A stretch of 64,000 nucleotides of DNA from Ktedonobacter sp. SOSP1-85 (GCF_016587415.1 NZ_BNJI01000001.1:3821501-3885500), one strand, 5' to 3'. Numbered from the stretch's first letter, positions 55,363 to 63,729 are shown. Notes: generated by a model not told the origin, from the sequence alone. A program made the numbers and translations.

Positions 55363-57066
55363 TTATTCTGCCGAGAGAATGTAGGCGTAGTAGGGCTGGC
55401 CTCCGCTGACAACCTCAATCTCAAGATGTGAGTGGAGCTGCTTGAGCCGTTTGCAGGTTGCGTGTGCCTCTTCGGCGGTGACTTCTGCTCCATAATACAT
55501 TGTAACTATTTCATAGTTATCGATATGCATGCGTTGGAGCGTATCTTCGAGCACGGGCTGCATCTGCTGACCGGCAACGGCCAGGTTCCCATTGATGACA
55601 CCGATGAAATCGCCTTCGCGCACGCTGATGTTATGAATATTGACGGTGCGTACCGCGGTAGTGATCTCGGCGGTCTGGATGGATTGAGAGGCTTCTTTCA
55701 TTGCCTGGCAGACGTCCTCGAAGTCATCCTCGTAGTTATAGGCCATCAACGCCGCGATGCCCTGGGGCATTGTTTTGCAGGGAATGACAAAGACTTTTTT
55801 CTGTGTCAGGCCATCGACCTGCTGCGCGCTTAAGATCACGTTGCTGTTATTGGGGAGGATGATCACCTGCTGCGAGGGAGCGTTTTCTACGGCGGCGAGT
55901 AGTTCTTCAATGCTGGGGTTCATAGTCTGGCCGCCCGAGACGATTGATTGGACGCCCATGCCTCTGAAGACCTCTTCAAATCCCTCACCCGAGGCGACGG
56001 CTACCAGGGCGATAGGCACCTCTTTTTGTGCATCCGGTTCTGGCTCTTCATCTTCGGCGTGCTCGGCCGCGCTCTCAGCGGCGTAGGTCAGGCTCTGTTC
56101 CTGCAAGTTCTCGATATTGATATCGTTCAGGCTACCGAGGCTGACGCCATAATCAAGGATTTTGCCGGGCGTGAGTGTATGAGTATGAACCTTGAGGAGG
56201 GTCTCGTCGCCCGCCACCACTGTTGAGACGCCTCCCATATCAATAATGGCCTGGCGAATGCCTTCGACGTCCAGATTCTTGCCGCTGAGCAGGAAGACGA
56301 CCTCGTAGCCGAACTCTTCCTCAACCGTGACACGCCCTTTTTTGGCGGCGCGCTCTTTTTGCTGGAGCAGTGGTTGCAATTGAGTGACGGTTGTAGCCGG
56401 GCTAGCGGCCTCACCACGAATGTAGCGCAGAATACCCTCCAGAATTGTGCAGAAGCCCTGCCCGCCCGCGTCAACGACGCCTGCCTGTTTCAGGGTGGGC
56501 AACTGATTGGGGGTATTGGCAACAGCCAGGCGGGCGGCCGAAACCGCTTCCTGCATTAAACCGACCAGGTCGTCACCGCGTTCCGCGCTCTGTTTGGTTG
56601 CCTCAGCGGTCTCGCGTACAACCGTTAAGATAGTGCCCTCAACGGGTTTGATAACAGCGCGGTAAGCCAGACGCTGGGCTTGTTGAAAGGCTTCAGCCAG
56701 ATCAGTGGCGGCGAAGGTTGGTTTCCCCTCTAGACCCTGGGCCAGCCCACGCAACGTCTGCGAAAGGATAACTCCTGAGTTGCCACGCGCGCCCAGCAGG
56801 GCATCGTGGGCGAGGCGTGCGGCCACGGCCGCCGCGGAGGTCTCTGTCGTTTCTGCGATATTGCGGATGGCCGAGCGCATAGTGGCTGACATGTTGGAAC
56901 CAGTATCCCCGTCGGGAACGGGAAAGACATTCAGGGCATTGATGGTTTCGCGATTTTCTTCCAACCACGCCGCGCCTGCCAGGATCGCTTTCTTGAGATC
57001 CTGACCGTCAAAAACACTGATACGTCTGGCCCGCTGTCGGATTGAGCGCGGTGAGTGTTCCTGCAT
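55363..57066 (-). CDS. Fatty acid kinase FakA-like (DAK2 domain) protein
   Basis: A 567-residue protein. The N-terminal DhaL/DAK2 domain (residues about 20-215) has NVFPVPDGDTGSNMSATM, with the metal-binding Asp residues, and LLGARGNSGVILSQTLRGLA. A middle domain (EEFGYEVVFLLSGKNLDV) and a C-terminal domain (IILPNNSNVILSAQQVDGL, GDFIGVINGNLAV) follow as in FakA/YloV. It phosphorylates fatty acids bound to DegV/FakB so they can enter phospholipid synthesis. It follows asp23 by 20 nt. Confidence 0.92.
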   Translation of the reverse strand: MQEHSPRSIRQRARRISVFDGQDLKKAILAGAAWLEENRETINALNVFPVPDGDTGSNMSATMRSAIRNIAETTETSAAAVAARLAHDALLGARGNSGVILSQTLRGLAQGLEGKPTFAATDLAEAFQQAQRLAYRAVIKPVEGTILTVVRETAEATKQSAERGDDLVGLMQEAVSAARLAVANTPNQLPTLKQAGVVDAGGQGFCTILEGILRYIRGEAASPATTVTQLQPLLQQKERAAKKGRVTVEEEFGYEVVFLLSGKNLDVEGIRQAIIDMGGVSTVVAGDETLLKVHTHTLTPGKILDYGVSLGSLNDINIENLQEQSLTYAAESAAEHAEDEEPEPDAQKEVPIALVAVASGEGFEEVFRGMGVQSIVSGGQTMNPSIEELLAAVENAPSQQVIILPNNSNVILSAQQVDGLTQKKVFVIPCKTMPQGIAALMAYNYEDDFEDVCQAMKEASQSIQTAEITTAVRTVNIHNISVREGDFIGVINGNLAVAGQQMQPVLEDTLQRMHIDNYEIVTMYYGAEVTAEEAHATCKRLKQLHSHLEIEVVSGGQPYYAYILSAE

Positions 57067-57086
57067 AGCGTCTGTGCTACCTTTTT

Positions 57087-57482
57087 TTACTGTTTTTCTT
57101 GTGTGCCAGGTCCATGAAGGAGGCCCTGGACATTCACGTTAACTTGAGCAACGGGCAGACCCAACATCTTCTCAAGTGAGAATTTGACGCTGCTCATGAT
57201 ATTGTGTGCTATTTCGGAGATGCGCAATCCGTACTCTAGCACTACATAGATATCTACAATGAGCTGATCATTGACCACATTGACCCGCACTCCCTGATTC
57301 ACATGTTGTGTTGAAAGCAGGATAGGCTCTCCATAATGGAGGCGTGGGGAAGCCAGTCCTAGCACACCATAACACCCGGTTGTAGCCTGTACTACAATGG
57401 TATGAATGGCGTTAGGAAGGACTTCAATTTTACCTCGGGGGTGGGAACTGGATTGTGGTTTTAGAGCATGTGCTTTTGGCAT
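57087..57482 (-). CDS. Asp23/Gls24 family protein
   Basis: A 131-residue protein with the Asp23 domain: GKIEVLPNAIHTIVVQATTG, GVRVNVVNDQLIVDIYVVLE and IMSSVKFSLEKMLGLPVAQV, then NVNVQGL. Such proteins are envelope-stress or membrane-associated factors. The start is the ATG at 57482; the ribosome site is poor and an upstream start gives a Cys/Arg-rich extension that looks unreal. It sits divergent from rpmB and upstream of fakA, as in many Gram-positive genomes. Confidence 0.88.
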   Translation of the reverse strand: MPKAHALKPQSSSHPRGKIEVLPNAIHTIVVQATTGCYGVLGLASPRLHYGEPILLSTQHVNQGVRVNVVNDQLIVDIYVVLEYGLRISEIAHNIMSSVKFSLEKMLGLPVAQVNVNVQGLLHGPGTQEKQ

Positions 57483-57575
57483 ACGCAATTGTCTTCTCTC
57501 TTGCCAAATTAGCCTATATGGGTTATACTCGCATAACGTGCCAGGGATTCCCAGGCGAAGCACGCGTTGTCACTC

Positions 57576-57604
57576 TTGACAATGTCGTTGTTTCAGCTTA
57601 TCAT
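57576..57604 (+). promoter_or_regulatory. Promoter, probably for rpmB
   Basis: TTGACA (57576-57581), a 17-nt spacer and TATCAT (57599-57604). The next rightward gene is rpmB at 57837, so the transcript would have a leader of about 225 nt with no obvious gene. Confidence 0.55.
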
Positions 57605-57836
57605 CATTCTGGTTTTGCGACTATGGCAAACGGGTGTTATCCCGAACTTCCCCGGCAAGTAGCACAAGGGAATAGCCACTGAAGCAGTATACCAGAGACC
57701 TCGATCATAAATCAAGCAGCAGCGGAACGTGTGTCGGCAGGCATGGACTTTATGGCTGTCGGAACCTCTTATACTACAAGCAGGTATCTATCACAAAGTA
57801 TGTTTCCGTCGCAGTCTGGTAGGAAGGAAGAGTAAC

Positions 57837-58034
57837 ATGGCAGCAGGTCGTTGTGATGTCTGTGAGCGCAAGCCCATGTATGGTAACAATGTGCCACACT
57901 CTCAGCATCGTACGCGCCGTCGCTTCGTGCTCAACGTACAGCGCCGTCGCCTTGAGGTGAATGGTACCGTGCAGAACGTCAATATCTGCACACGCTGCAT
58001 GCGCACCATGAGCAAAATGCCGAAGGTGCGCTAA
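57837..58034 (+). CDS. rpmB: 50S ribosomal protein L28 (zinc-binding form)
   Basis: A 65-residue L28. It shows RCDVCERKPMYGNNVPHSQH, TRRRFVLNVQRRRLEVNGTV and CTRCMRTMSK; the CxxC pairs (DVC and CTRC) mark the zinc-binding C+ form. AGGAAGGAAGAG precedes the ATG. Expressed alone from a divergent region with asp23. Confidence 0.97.
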   Translation: MAAGRCDVCERKPMYGNNVPHSQHRTRRRFVLNVQRRRLEVNGTVQNVNICTRCMRTMSKMPKVR

Positions 58035-58055
58035 GCAGGCAGACAGAAAAACAAG

Positions 58056-58115
58056 AAGGTACCCACAAAGGTTACTTCTCTCCTAGCAGGGAGGTGGTCT
58101 TTGCGGGTACCTTTT
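58056..58115 (+). terminator. Intrinsic terminator of rpmB
   Basis: Stem 58056-58070 with 58099-58113 (15 bp, one A-C mismatch), an inner CTCC/GGAG hairpin and a T5 run at the end. It begins 22 nt after the rpmB stop. Confidence 0.8.
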
Positions 58116-58120
58116 TGCGT

Positions 58121-58178
58121 AAGGGAAAGTGGGGAGTGCAGAGGGGCGTCAGCCCCTCTGCACTCCCCACTTTCCCTT
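58121..58178. terminator. Bidirectional long perfect hairpin, 27-bp stem
   Basis: Arms 58121-58147 and 58152-58178 pair perfectly around GTCA. TTTT follows on the plus strand. It lies between the rpmB terminator and the converging end of rlmN. Confidence 0.8.
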
Positions 58179-58186
58179 TTTTAGAT

Positions 58187-59353
58187 TTAGACAACCGGAA
58201 TAGCTTTGCGTCGGTTCTCGAAGCGGGTGCGTAGCTGTCCACAGGCGGCGGCGATGTCATCGCCGCGCTCCGCACGCACGCTATTGCTGATGCCACGTTC
58301 AAAGAGAATATTGCGGAAGGCGCGAATGGCGTCTGGACCTGGGGGACGATAGCCAGCCGAGGTCGCGTTGACAGGAATGCAGTTGACGTGCGCGAACTGC
58401 TTGAGCGGGGCCAGCAGTTCGGCTAACTGCTGAGCGCGCTCCGGAGTATCATTGACGCCTGCCAGCAAGACATATTCAAAGGTGACCTGCCTTCGTGTCG
58501 CCGTGATATAGTCCTGGCAGGCGGCAAGCAGTTCTTCCAGCGGATACTTGCGGTTAACAGGCATGGTCTGGCTGCGCGCCTCATTGGTGGGCGCGTGGAG
58601 GGAGATGGCCAGGTTGACCTGGAGCTGCTCATGGCTCAATTTGCGGATGGCTGGCACCAGGCCAACGGTCGAGACGGTCATATGCCGCGCCCCCAGGTTG
58701 AAGCCTGCGGCACTATTGAGGATGCGCAGGGCCTGGAGCACATTGTCGTAGTTGTGTAGTGGCTCGCCCATGCCCATCAAGACGATATTGGTGATGTGAT
58801 CGATAGGCGTACTACCGGGAAGACCAGCCGCGCTCCAGGGAGTGGCGCGTAGCTCGCGCGCGAAGTGGAGTACCTGGGCGATAATCTCGCCTGATTGTAA
58901 GTGGCGATCAAAGCCCATCTGGCCAGTGGCGCAGAAGGTGCAGCCAAAGGCGCATCCCGCCTGGCTAGAGACGCAGACGGTGGCGCGTGCGCTACTCTCG
59001 CCCAGGGGAGGATAGAGCATCAACACCGACTCGATCAATTTGCCATCGGCGAGTTCCAGGAGGATCTTACGTGTGCGGTCGTCTTTCGAACTCATCTCGC
59101 TGCGCACGACGAGTGGGCCGATACAGGCCTCCTCTTCCAGGCGCTGACGGAGCTTCAGCGGCAGATTCGACATGGCCGCGAAGTTATCGACAAGCTGCTG
59201 GTAGATCCAGCTATAGATCTGCTTGGCGCGAAAGGCAGCCTCGCCCCGTACGGCCAGCCACTCCTGCAACTGCGGCAGCGTCAGCGTCAGCAGATCGGTT
59301 TTAGGTTGTGTCTGTTGTGTTGTATTCATATCTGATGTCGGTGTTGGAATCAT
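58187..59353 (-). CDS. rlmN: 23S rRNA (adenine(2503)-C(2))-methyltransferase
   Basis: A radical SAM enzyme of 388 residues from the chosen ATG. The cluster CxxxCxxC is in SSQAGCAFGCTFCATGQMGF; LTLPQLQEWLAVRGEAAFRA near the N-terminus, MGMGEPLHNYDNVL and the C-terminal CGQL with the second catalytic Cys are also seen. It methylates A2503 of 23S rRNA and also some tRNAs. The ATG at 59353 is only about 9 nt downstream of a TATAAT box, so the mRNA may be leaderless; ATG 59329 or an earlier TTG/ATG at 59392 are alternatives. Confidence 0.95.
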   Translation of the reverse strand: MIPTPTSDMNTTQQTQPKTDLLTLTLPQLQEWLAVRGEAAFRAKQIYSWIYQQLVDNFAAMSNLPLKLRQRLEEEACIGPLVVRSEMSSKDDRTRKILLELADGKLIESVLMLYPPLGESSARATVCVSSQAGCAFGCTFCATGQMGFDRHLQSGEIIAQVLHFARELRATPWSAAGLPGSTPIDHITNIVLMGMGEPLHNYDNVLQALRILNSAAGFNLGARHMTVSTVGLVPAIRKLSHEQLQVNLAISLHAPTNEARSQTMPVNRKYPLEELLAACQDYITATRRQVTFEYVLLAGVNDTPERAQQLAELLAPLKQFAHVNCIPVNATSAGYRPPGPDAIRAFRNILFERGISNSVRAERGDDIAAACGQLRTRFENRRKAIPVV

Positions 59354-59362
59354 AGTCCGTAT

Positions 59363-59392
59363 ATTATACAGCTTCAACCTGCTCTCGTCCAA
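59363..59392 (-). promoter_or_regulatory. Promoter of rlmN with possible leaderless start
   Basis: On the minus strand, TTGGAC (59392-59387), an 18-nt spacer, then TATAAT (59368-59363) end 9 nt before the ATG at 59353. Transcription would start at or next to the A of ATG. Confidence 0.55.
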
Positions 59393-59426
59393 TGATAATT
59401 GGCTTTAATTCTGAGCTCAAAGGCAG

Positions 59427-59503
59427 TTATTTTTGTCCATTCTTGTATATCGCTGAGCGTACGAATTTATCGTATCTGCTGTCAAAGCTGCTGTCAAATT
59501 TGG
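59427..59503. repeat. Composite repeat, left copy (partner 60363-60437)
   Basis: TTATTTTTGTCCATTC-T-TG at 59427 is followed 54 nt later (from repeat start) by a 12-nt tandem repeat CTGCTGTCAAAG-CTGCTGTCAAAT. The same order and the same 54-nt spacing are seen at 60363. The copies flank the HTH gene pair. Confidence 0.55.
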
Positions 59504-59513
59504 GAGGTTTTCG

Positions 59514-59771
59514 TTAGTCAACTCTGTTCTTGTGATTTTCAAGATCTGCATTGGTAGTCTCTTCTGAAATGTTGTTGAAGAACGTCTGAAGCTCGTTTAC
59601 AATTTTATCAACATCACGTTCAAGATAGAACCCATGTTTCCTTCCTGGTGAAACTATACGCTTTATTTTACCTTGTTGAACGTAGTTAGCTATCATTGCT
59701 CCACTGACATTGAGTCTTTCTTTGACTTGTGTAGAGGTCAAGTATCCCTTTGGCGGTTGTTGTCTTGGCAT
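59514..59771 (-). CDS. Excisionase-like helix-turn-helix protein
   Basis: An 85-residue protein. GYLTSTQVKERLNVSGAMIA-NYVQQGKIKRIV, then GFYLERDVDKIVNEL, is the typical HTH_17/AlpA-excisionase layout that binds DNA and includes a beta wing. The ATG at 59771 has GGAAGTAA upstream; an ATG at 59795 is also possible. A long frame continuing upstream to 60080 is only the other frame of the neighbouring gene. Probable role: control of recombination or transcription at the flanking composite repeats. Confidence 0.75.
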   Translation of the reverse strand: MPRQQPPKGYLTSTQVKERLNVSGAMIANYVQQGKIKRIVSPGRKHGFYLERDVDKIVNELQTFFNNISEETTNADLENHKNRVD

Positions 59772-59814
59772 TTTCTTACTTCCATTTGGATTCATTGGTT
59801 GCCATTCATTCTGG

Positions 59815-60186
59815 TCACAACCAGCCAGAGTCATACACGCGACCATTTTGGGCAGTGATAACAGCCCTCGTATGTAGCACAGAACCGTCGCTATTCCAGT
59901 CGGGAGTGACGTGTAAAACAATCGAGAGAACATCATTTTGATGGAATCCGTGTTTTTGAAGCATCCTTTGGGCTGTTCCTTTGAGCGAAGCAAGAGACAA
60001 TCGGAGCGGCTGCATCTCCGCAGCCTTCGGGGGATACGGATCCTGGACAAGCAATTCAATGGCTGTTGTTTCTTCCCCAACTGCTCGAAGAGCTTGAGCC
60101 AAATGTGGAGAGAGAAAGCTCAAACCACTTGCAGAATGATGTGCGATATTATGAGCGACTCCTGCCAGTGCTGCCATTTTTGTCAT
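59815..60186 (-). CDS. Hypothetical protein upstream of HTH gene
   Basis: A 123-residue soluble protein with an Ala/His-rich N-terminus (AALAGVAHNIAHHSASGLSF) and a beta-rich C-terminus (SIVLHVTPDWNSDGSVLHTR). AGAGGTCAGAAGAGCA lies before the ATG. It ends 43 nt before the HTH gene and is probably co-transcribed. No family recognised. Confidence 0.6.
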   Translation of the reverse strand: MTKMAALAGVAHNIAHHSASGLSFLSPHLAQALRAVGEETTAIELLVQDPYPPKAAEMQPLRLSLASLKGTAQRMLQKHGFHQNDVLSIVLHVTPDWNSDGSVLHTRAVITAQNGRVYDSGWL

Positions 60187-60362
60187 TGCTCTTCTGACCT
60201 CTCATGAAGTACAGGATGATGATGTCCCGCTCATCATTCCTTTTTTAGAAATATGTGATGCTCTATTATATCTTTTTGCTCGGGGAGAGTTGAAGTCCAC
60301 GACACGAAAATTTCGTCGCTCTTCTGATGCGGTTCCATAGGCTTGTTAAGTGGAAGGACGTT

Positions 60363-60437
60363 TTATTTTTGTCCATTCGTGGTGAATCAAATGTATATGA
60401 TCTCAATCTCTAGGATGTCAAAATGGATGTCAGAATT
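60363..60437. repeat. Composite repeat, right copy
   Basis: TTATTTTTGTCCATTC-G-TG at 60363, then GGATGTCAAAAT-GGATGTCAGAAT, a 12-nt tandem repeat in which the TGTCA core sits at the same 54-nt offset as in the left copy. The bases between the two parts differ. Confidence 0.55.
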
Positions 60438-60543
60438 TACACTGTATGACTTGCTGTTACAATCTAATCTCTGATTTCTAATATGCTTCTATTTCCCTTT
60501 TGCTTTCTTTGCAACATAATCTACTGATGTTATCTCTCACTTC

Positions 60544-60573
60544 TTGACAAGCCAATTGTTTGCATGTTATAAA
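60544..60573 (+). promoter_or_regulatory. Promoter for the small membrane protein gene
   Basis: TTGACA (60544-60549), 18 nt, TATAAA (60568-60573), about 95 nt before the ATG at 60669. The leader has a direct repeat of TATTGCTAATTGCTATA-like sequence (ATAGCAATTAG and ATTGCTAATTGC) forming a possible hairpin. Confidence 0.6.
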
Positions 60574-60668
60574 AAGCTATATAGCAATTAGTATTTAAAT
60601 ATATTGCTAATTGCTATAAAAAAAGATCAGCGAAACGTGAGCAATCACAAATAGGAGCTGGAGAGTAT

Positions 60669-60953
60669 ATGAAATATATTGAAGCCGCAATTATTTTGCT
60701 AGGACTCCTTGTTGGTGCCATCGTTGGCAGCTTGATCCCGATTGACAATGGGAATGCAGCGCTTATTGGAGCTTTGCTTGTGCCAGCCCTTGGCCTGCTG
60801 ATACTCTTCTTTGTTAAGAAAAGACGCAAGGCAATGTCCCTAGAGGAACGAAACCGGCAAAACCAGCTTATGCGTCAACGTTATGTGGATAGCGCTGAAT
60901 CAAAGGCAGAACAAACGTTTTTTCTCTTCGAGAAGTTCTTTAATCACAGATAA
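60669..60953 (+). CDS. Small membrane protein, two helices
   Basis: A 94-residue protein with two hydrophobic helices (IILLGLLVGAIVGSLIP and ALIGALLVPALGLLILFFV), separated by DNGN, then a basic, charged tail (KKRRKAMSLEERNRQNQLMR). AGGAGCTGGAGAGTAT precedes the ATG. It may regulate or anchor other proteins; no family recognised. Confidence 0.65.
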   Translation: MKYIEAAIILLGLLVGAIVGSLIPIDNGNAALIGALLVPALGLLILFFVKKRRKAMSLEERNRQNQLMRQRYVDSAESKAEQTFFLFEKFFNHR

Positions 60954-61053
60954 TCTCTAGCATACGCTGGATATTGTATGTAAATTCCAATTCCTGGCCG
61001 CATGGAGGTATACCCCTGCCCTTGAGCAAAGTTGGACTACTGTTAAGGACAAA

Positions 61054-61105
61054 CCATAAAGAGCACTCTTATTTGACGTAAATAGATAAAGAGTGCTCTT
61101 TATGG
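61054..61105. terminator. Hairpin, 17-bp stem
   Basis: Arms CCATAAAGAGCACTCTT (61054-61070) and 61089-61105 pair perfectly with an 18-nt AT-rich loop. It lies 100 nt after the small membrane protein gene. The rest of 60954-61245 shows no gene. Confidence 0.55.
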
Positions 61106-61245
61106 CTTGCTGTTTATTTCTTAAGCCAGGGGATTTTAAGTCCCTCTTATAGCCAGATTGGCCTGTAGAGTGGATTTATAAGGTTTGTATTGTTGCTATT
61201 GCAGGGGATAAAAAAGGCGGTTTTTGGTAGTTGGTTTTGTAAATT

Positions 61246-62118
61246 TTAACCTTTGTCTCCATCAGATTTCCCTTTACCATCAATTTTTCCTACAGTTTGA
61301 CCAAAGAAATAGCCTAGTATGACTAGAAAAGCGTTGTTGAGAATCTCAGGCGATGTTGCATGATAGAACATGGCTGCTATTAAAGCTACCACAATAATTA
61401 GTAGGAGTAGTGCTCCTATGATCGTGGACACAGACTCTCTTTCTATGAGAGATCGCCATAGCTTCCATTCCAGTTCTCGTACTTCAGCTTTTCGTTGCCT
61501 AAGTGTTAACTGCCACTCTTCTTTGGCTTTTTCGATTTCTTGTTGCTTCTCGGTTTCTTGTACTTGTTCACGTAAGTGCTGGGCTTGTAATTGTAGTTCA
61601 TTTAGCTCATTTTCTAATTTCAATTTCACGTTTTTATCTGGCAAATTCTGTATTAGTTCTCTAATACTGTCAAATTTTTTAGTGCCTTCTAATAAGCCTA
61701 TCATTTCGATTAAACGTATTTTTAATTCGAAGAGAATGGACGAAGATGCAACTTTGTAAGCATGACTGATAGGCTGCAATCTAAATTGATCTTGTGGATT
61801 ATTTGGATCTCGAATAACTACTTCTCCATTTCGAAGATGTATGAAACTATAGAACTCTGGTATCTTTCGATGGAGAATGATGTCATCGAGTTTTTTAAGG
61901 TAGTCTTTTAAAACGTCTTGGTCTGCACTTTTAATTGTTCTAACATCTATATTAAAATCTTTGAGGAGCTTGCTGTAGATGTAATCTCTAAGAAGATCTT
62001 CTGTAAGATTTTTTGAGGTAAAATTTGAAATATCTGTATTTGAGTTTTCTATGTAACTTCTGCTTGGGAGTTTGTGCAATTTTAAATCATAGTCGGCAGA
62101 TGGCTCATTTTGCGGCAT
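61246..62118 (-). CDS. Coiled-coil membrane protein paired with nuclease gene
   Basis: A 290-residue protein of unknown family. The soluble N-terminal 170 residues contain DRYIYSKLLKDF-like helices (LLRDYIYSKLLKDFNIDVRT) and a beta segment EVVIRDPNNPQDQFRL. A strong coiled coil follows (LENELNELQLQAQHLREQVQ and ETEKQQEIEKAKEEWQL). Two adjacent membrane helices lie near the C-terminus (IIGALLLLIIVVALIAAMFY and NNAFLVILGYFFGQTVG). The start follows AAGAAGGGTTTTACCA. It lies 37 nt after the nuclease gene, so the two form a probable operon. A defence role is inferred from context only. Confidence 0.7.
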   Translation of the reverse strand: MPQNEPSADYDLKLHKLPSRSYIENSNTDISNFTSKNLTEDLLRDYIYSKLLKDFNIDVRTIKSADQDVLKDYLKKLDDIILHRKIPEFYSFIHLRNGEVVIRDPNNPQDQFRLQPISHAYKVASSSILFELKIRLIEMIGLLEGTKKFDSIRELIQNLPDKNVKLKLENELNELQLQAQHLREQVQETEKQQEIEKAKEEWQLTLRQRKAEVRELEWKLWRSLIERESVSTIIGALLLLIIVVALIAAMFYHATSPEILNNAFLVILGYFFGQTVGKIDGKGKSDGDKG

Positions 62119-62155
62119 TGGTAAAACCCTTCTTAGCTTTAATTTTTACACATTT

Positions 62156-62896
62156 TCAACCATTTTGCACTAAAATATTCAGAAACTCTTTAACAACCTT
62201 GTCTGGTTCTTCCATGCATCGCTTAGCTTCGTAGCGTTCACAAACTCTTATACCATGGATTTTAAATAAGCGATCCCGGTTATGATCTTTTGCTGCGCTA
62301 GTGTGGTAGGTTGCGCCGTCGATGTCTATAATACCCCATTTGCCTTTATAGCAGACCAGAAAGTCAGGCTCTCTATTTATCCTTTGATGTGGACCACCAA
62401 GTCTAGCCATACAATTAGGGAAGAAAAGTATTCCTAGCTTGTCTAATTCTTCGGCTATCTGGATTTCAACGGGAGATCTGAAATGTAAACCTGTTCCCTT
62501 CCATTCGTGTGTAGGAGTGTTATTTATGGGTTTGCATTGATTAGGAGATTTTCGTTCTTGGATTGCTTCTAATAGCTTTGCTTCCCAGTCTATGCCCAAA
62601 TCTGGGTAAGCTATTTTTGCGCTGACGTATATGTCATCAAATCCTGTATTTTCTACGGCCTTAAAAGCGTCTAAAATTTGATGAAATATGTTACCTTCGC
62701 TCATTATAAGATCGTATATGGCCCGATTTCCTTTTAGTGAGAATATCAATGTAGAAGCGTAGTCATTAGTTAGAATGTCAATCTCACTAGCAAATAAGAA
62801 ACTCGCTGCTTCGATCTCTTGTCCTTCAATAAGGTACATTATTGCATCAGATTTTATTTTCTGAACATTGAAATTTGTATCTTCTTCGTTTGCCAT
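62156..62896 (-). CDS. PD-(D/E)XK endonuclease-like protein
   Basis: A 246-residue protein. The C-terminal 110 residues match the Vsr/DUF559-like nuclease fold: RSPVEIQIAEELDKLG with Glu144, REPDFLVCYKGKWG with Asp178, and IIDIDGATYH with Asp191, Asp193 and His198, then RDRLFKIHGIRVCERY. The N-terminal 135 residues are helical and not recognised. AGGAAATAACAAC precedes the ATG at 62896. The next gene codes for a membrane coiled-coil protein. Host, substrate and trigger are unknown. Confidence 0.78.
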   Translation of the reverse strand: MANEEDTNFNVQKIKSDAIMYLIEGQEIEAASFLFASEIDILTNDYASTLIFSLKGNRAIYDLIMSEGNIFHQILDAFKAVENTGFDDIYVSAKIAYPDLGIDWEAKLLEAIQERKSPNQCKPINNTPTHEWKGTGLHFRSPVEIQIAEELDKLGILFFPNCMARLGGPHQRINREPDFLVCYKGKWGIIDIDGATYHTSAAKDHNRDRLFKIHGIRVCERYEAKRCMEEPDKVVKEFLNILVQNG

Positions 62897-62928
62897 GTTG
62901 TTATTTCCTAGCACTGATCAAGGTGAGT

Positions 62929-63729
62929 TTATTTCGCCGTTTCTAGATTATAACGTGAAAATCGTTCTAAAGTAAATGATTGAATGATTTGTGGTATTTG
63001 ACTGATGGAAATAGTTTCTGTAATAGTTTGTCCTGTAATGGCGCTGAGAATGACTCCCACACTATTATGGCCTGTGGCAAGAATGACGTTTTTCCATTGA
63101 GGAGCTGGGCCGAGGATAGGGCGTGTATCTGGTGTTTTGGGGCGTAGTCCTGCCCATGCTGATGTGAATGTGCTTTGTGCTAAGCTTGGAATGAGTTTGC
63201 TTGTGGCGTTTTCTAGCCAGGCGATGCCTTTCTCTGTGACCTGGGTATCGAAGCCAGTATCTGCTTTTGTGGCTCCAACGATGGTGCTTTCTCCCTTGGG
63301 AGCAAGATAGGCTCCTTCCCCGAAGATGATATGCCGGAGCTGGTGGGTGGGTTGGCAGTAGGAAATGATTTCTCCTTTGAGGGGTGTAACTGGGATATCA
63401 AGATTGAGCCACTCTCCACACTGAGCTGCCCATGACCCTGCTGTGATGATGAGATATTTGCACGAGATTGACTGGCGGGCTGTGACTACCTCTGTAACTT
63501 GGTTGTCGTGATGCTGAAAGCCTATAACTTCTTCATGGGGATAGAAGATAGCTCCAAGTCTTTGAGCCGCCTGATAGTAAGCCTGGATGACTTGGGGGGC
63601 TTTGACCTGTGATTCTTCTGGGGCATAAATAGCTGCTAGAATGTGAGGGTCAAGCAGTGGTTCTTGTTTCCTGGCTTCGTTGCCGGTGGGATCTATCTGA
63701 AATTGATGGTACAGATCTTCGAGACTTTT
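62929..63729 (-). pseudogene. FAD-dependent oxidoreductase (ThiO/DadA-like), 5'-truncated
   Basis: A 266-codon frame without any Met, starting directly after an in-frame TAA at 63730. It encodes the C-terminal two-thirds of a DAO-family amine oxidase: SISCKYLIITAGSWAAQCGE, VTPLKGEIISYCQPTHQLRH, GAYLAPKGESTIVGATK, SAWAGLRPKTPDTRPILGPA and LATGHNSVGVILSAITGQ. The N-terminal FAD-binding GxGxxG segment is absent upstream, where the sequence is noncoding. Closest in pattern to glycine oxidase ThiO (thiamine thiazole synthesis). Confidence 0.85.

Larger units (their letters stand above)
60187..60668. other. AT-rich intergenic region with right composite repeat
   Basis: 480 nt without a believable gene. 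It holds the right composite repeat (60363-60437) and the promoter at 60544. The base composition is clearly more AT-rich than in the first 59 kb. Confidence 0.4.

Noticed and set aside
55164-55493. 109-codon minus-strand frame between degV and fakA
   Set aside because: It overlaps the fakA 3' end in another frame and covers the inverted repeats of the spacer.
59772-60080. Upstream extension of the HTH frame
   Set aside because: It is the alternative frame of the gene at 59815-60186 and is Arg/Cys-rich without domain features; the HTH part starts at 59771.
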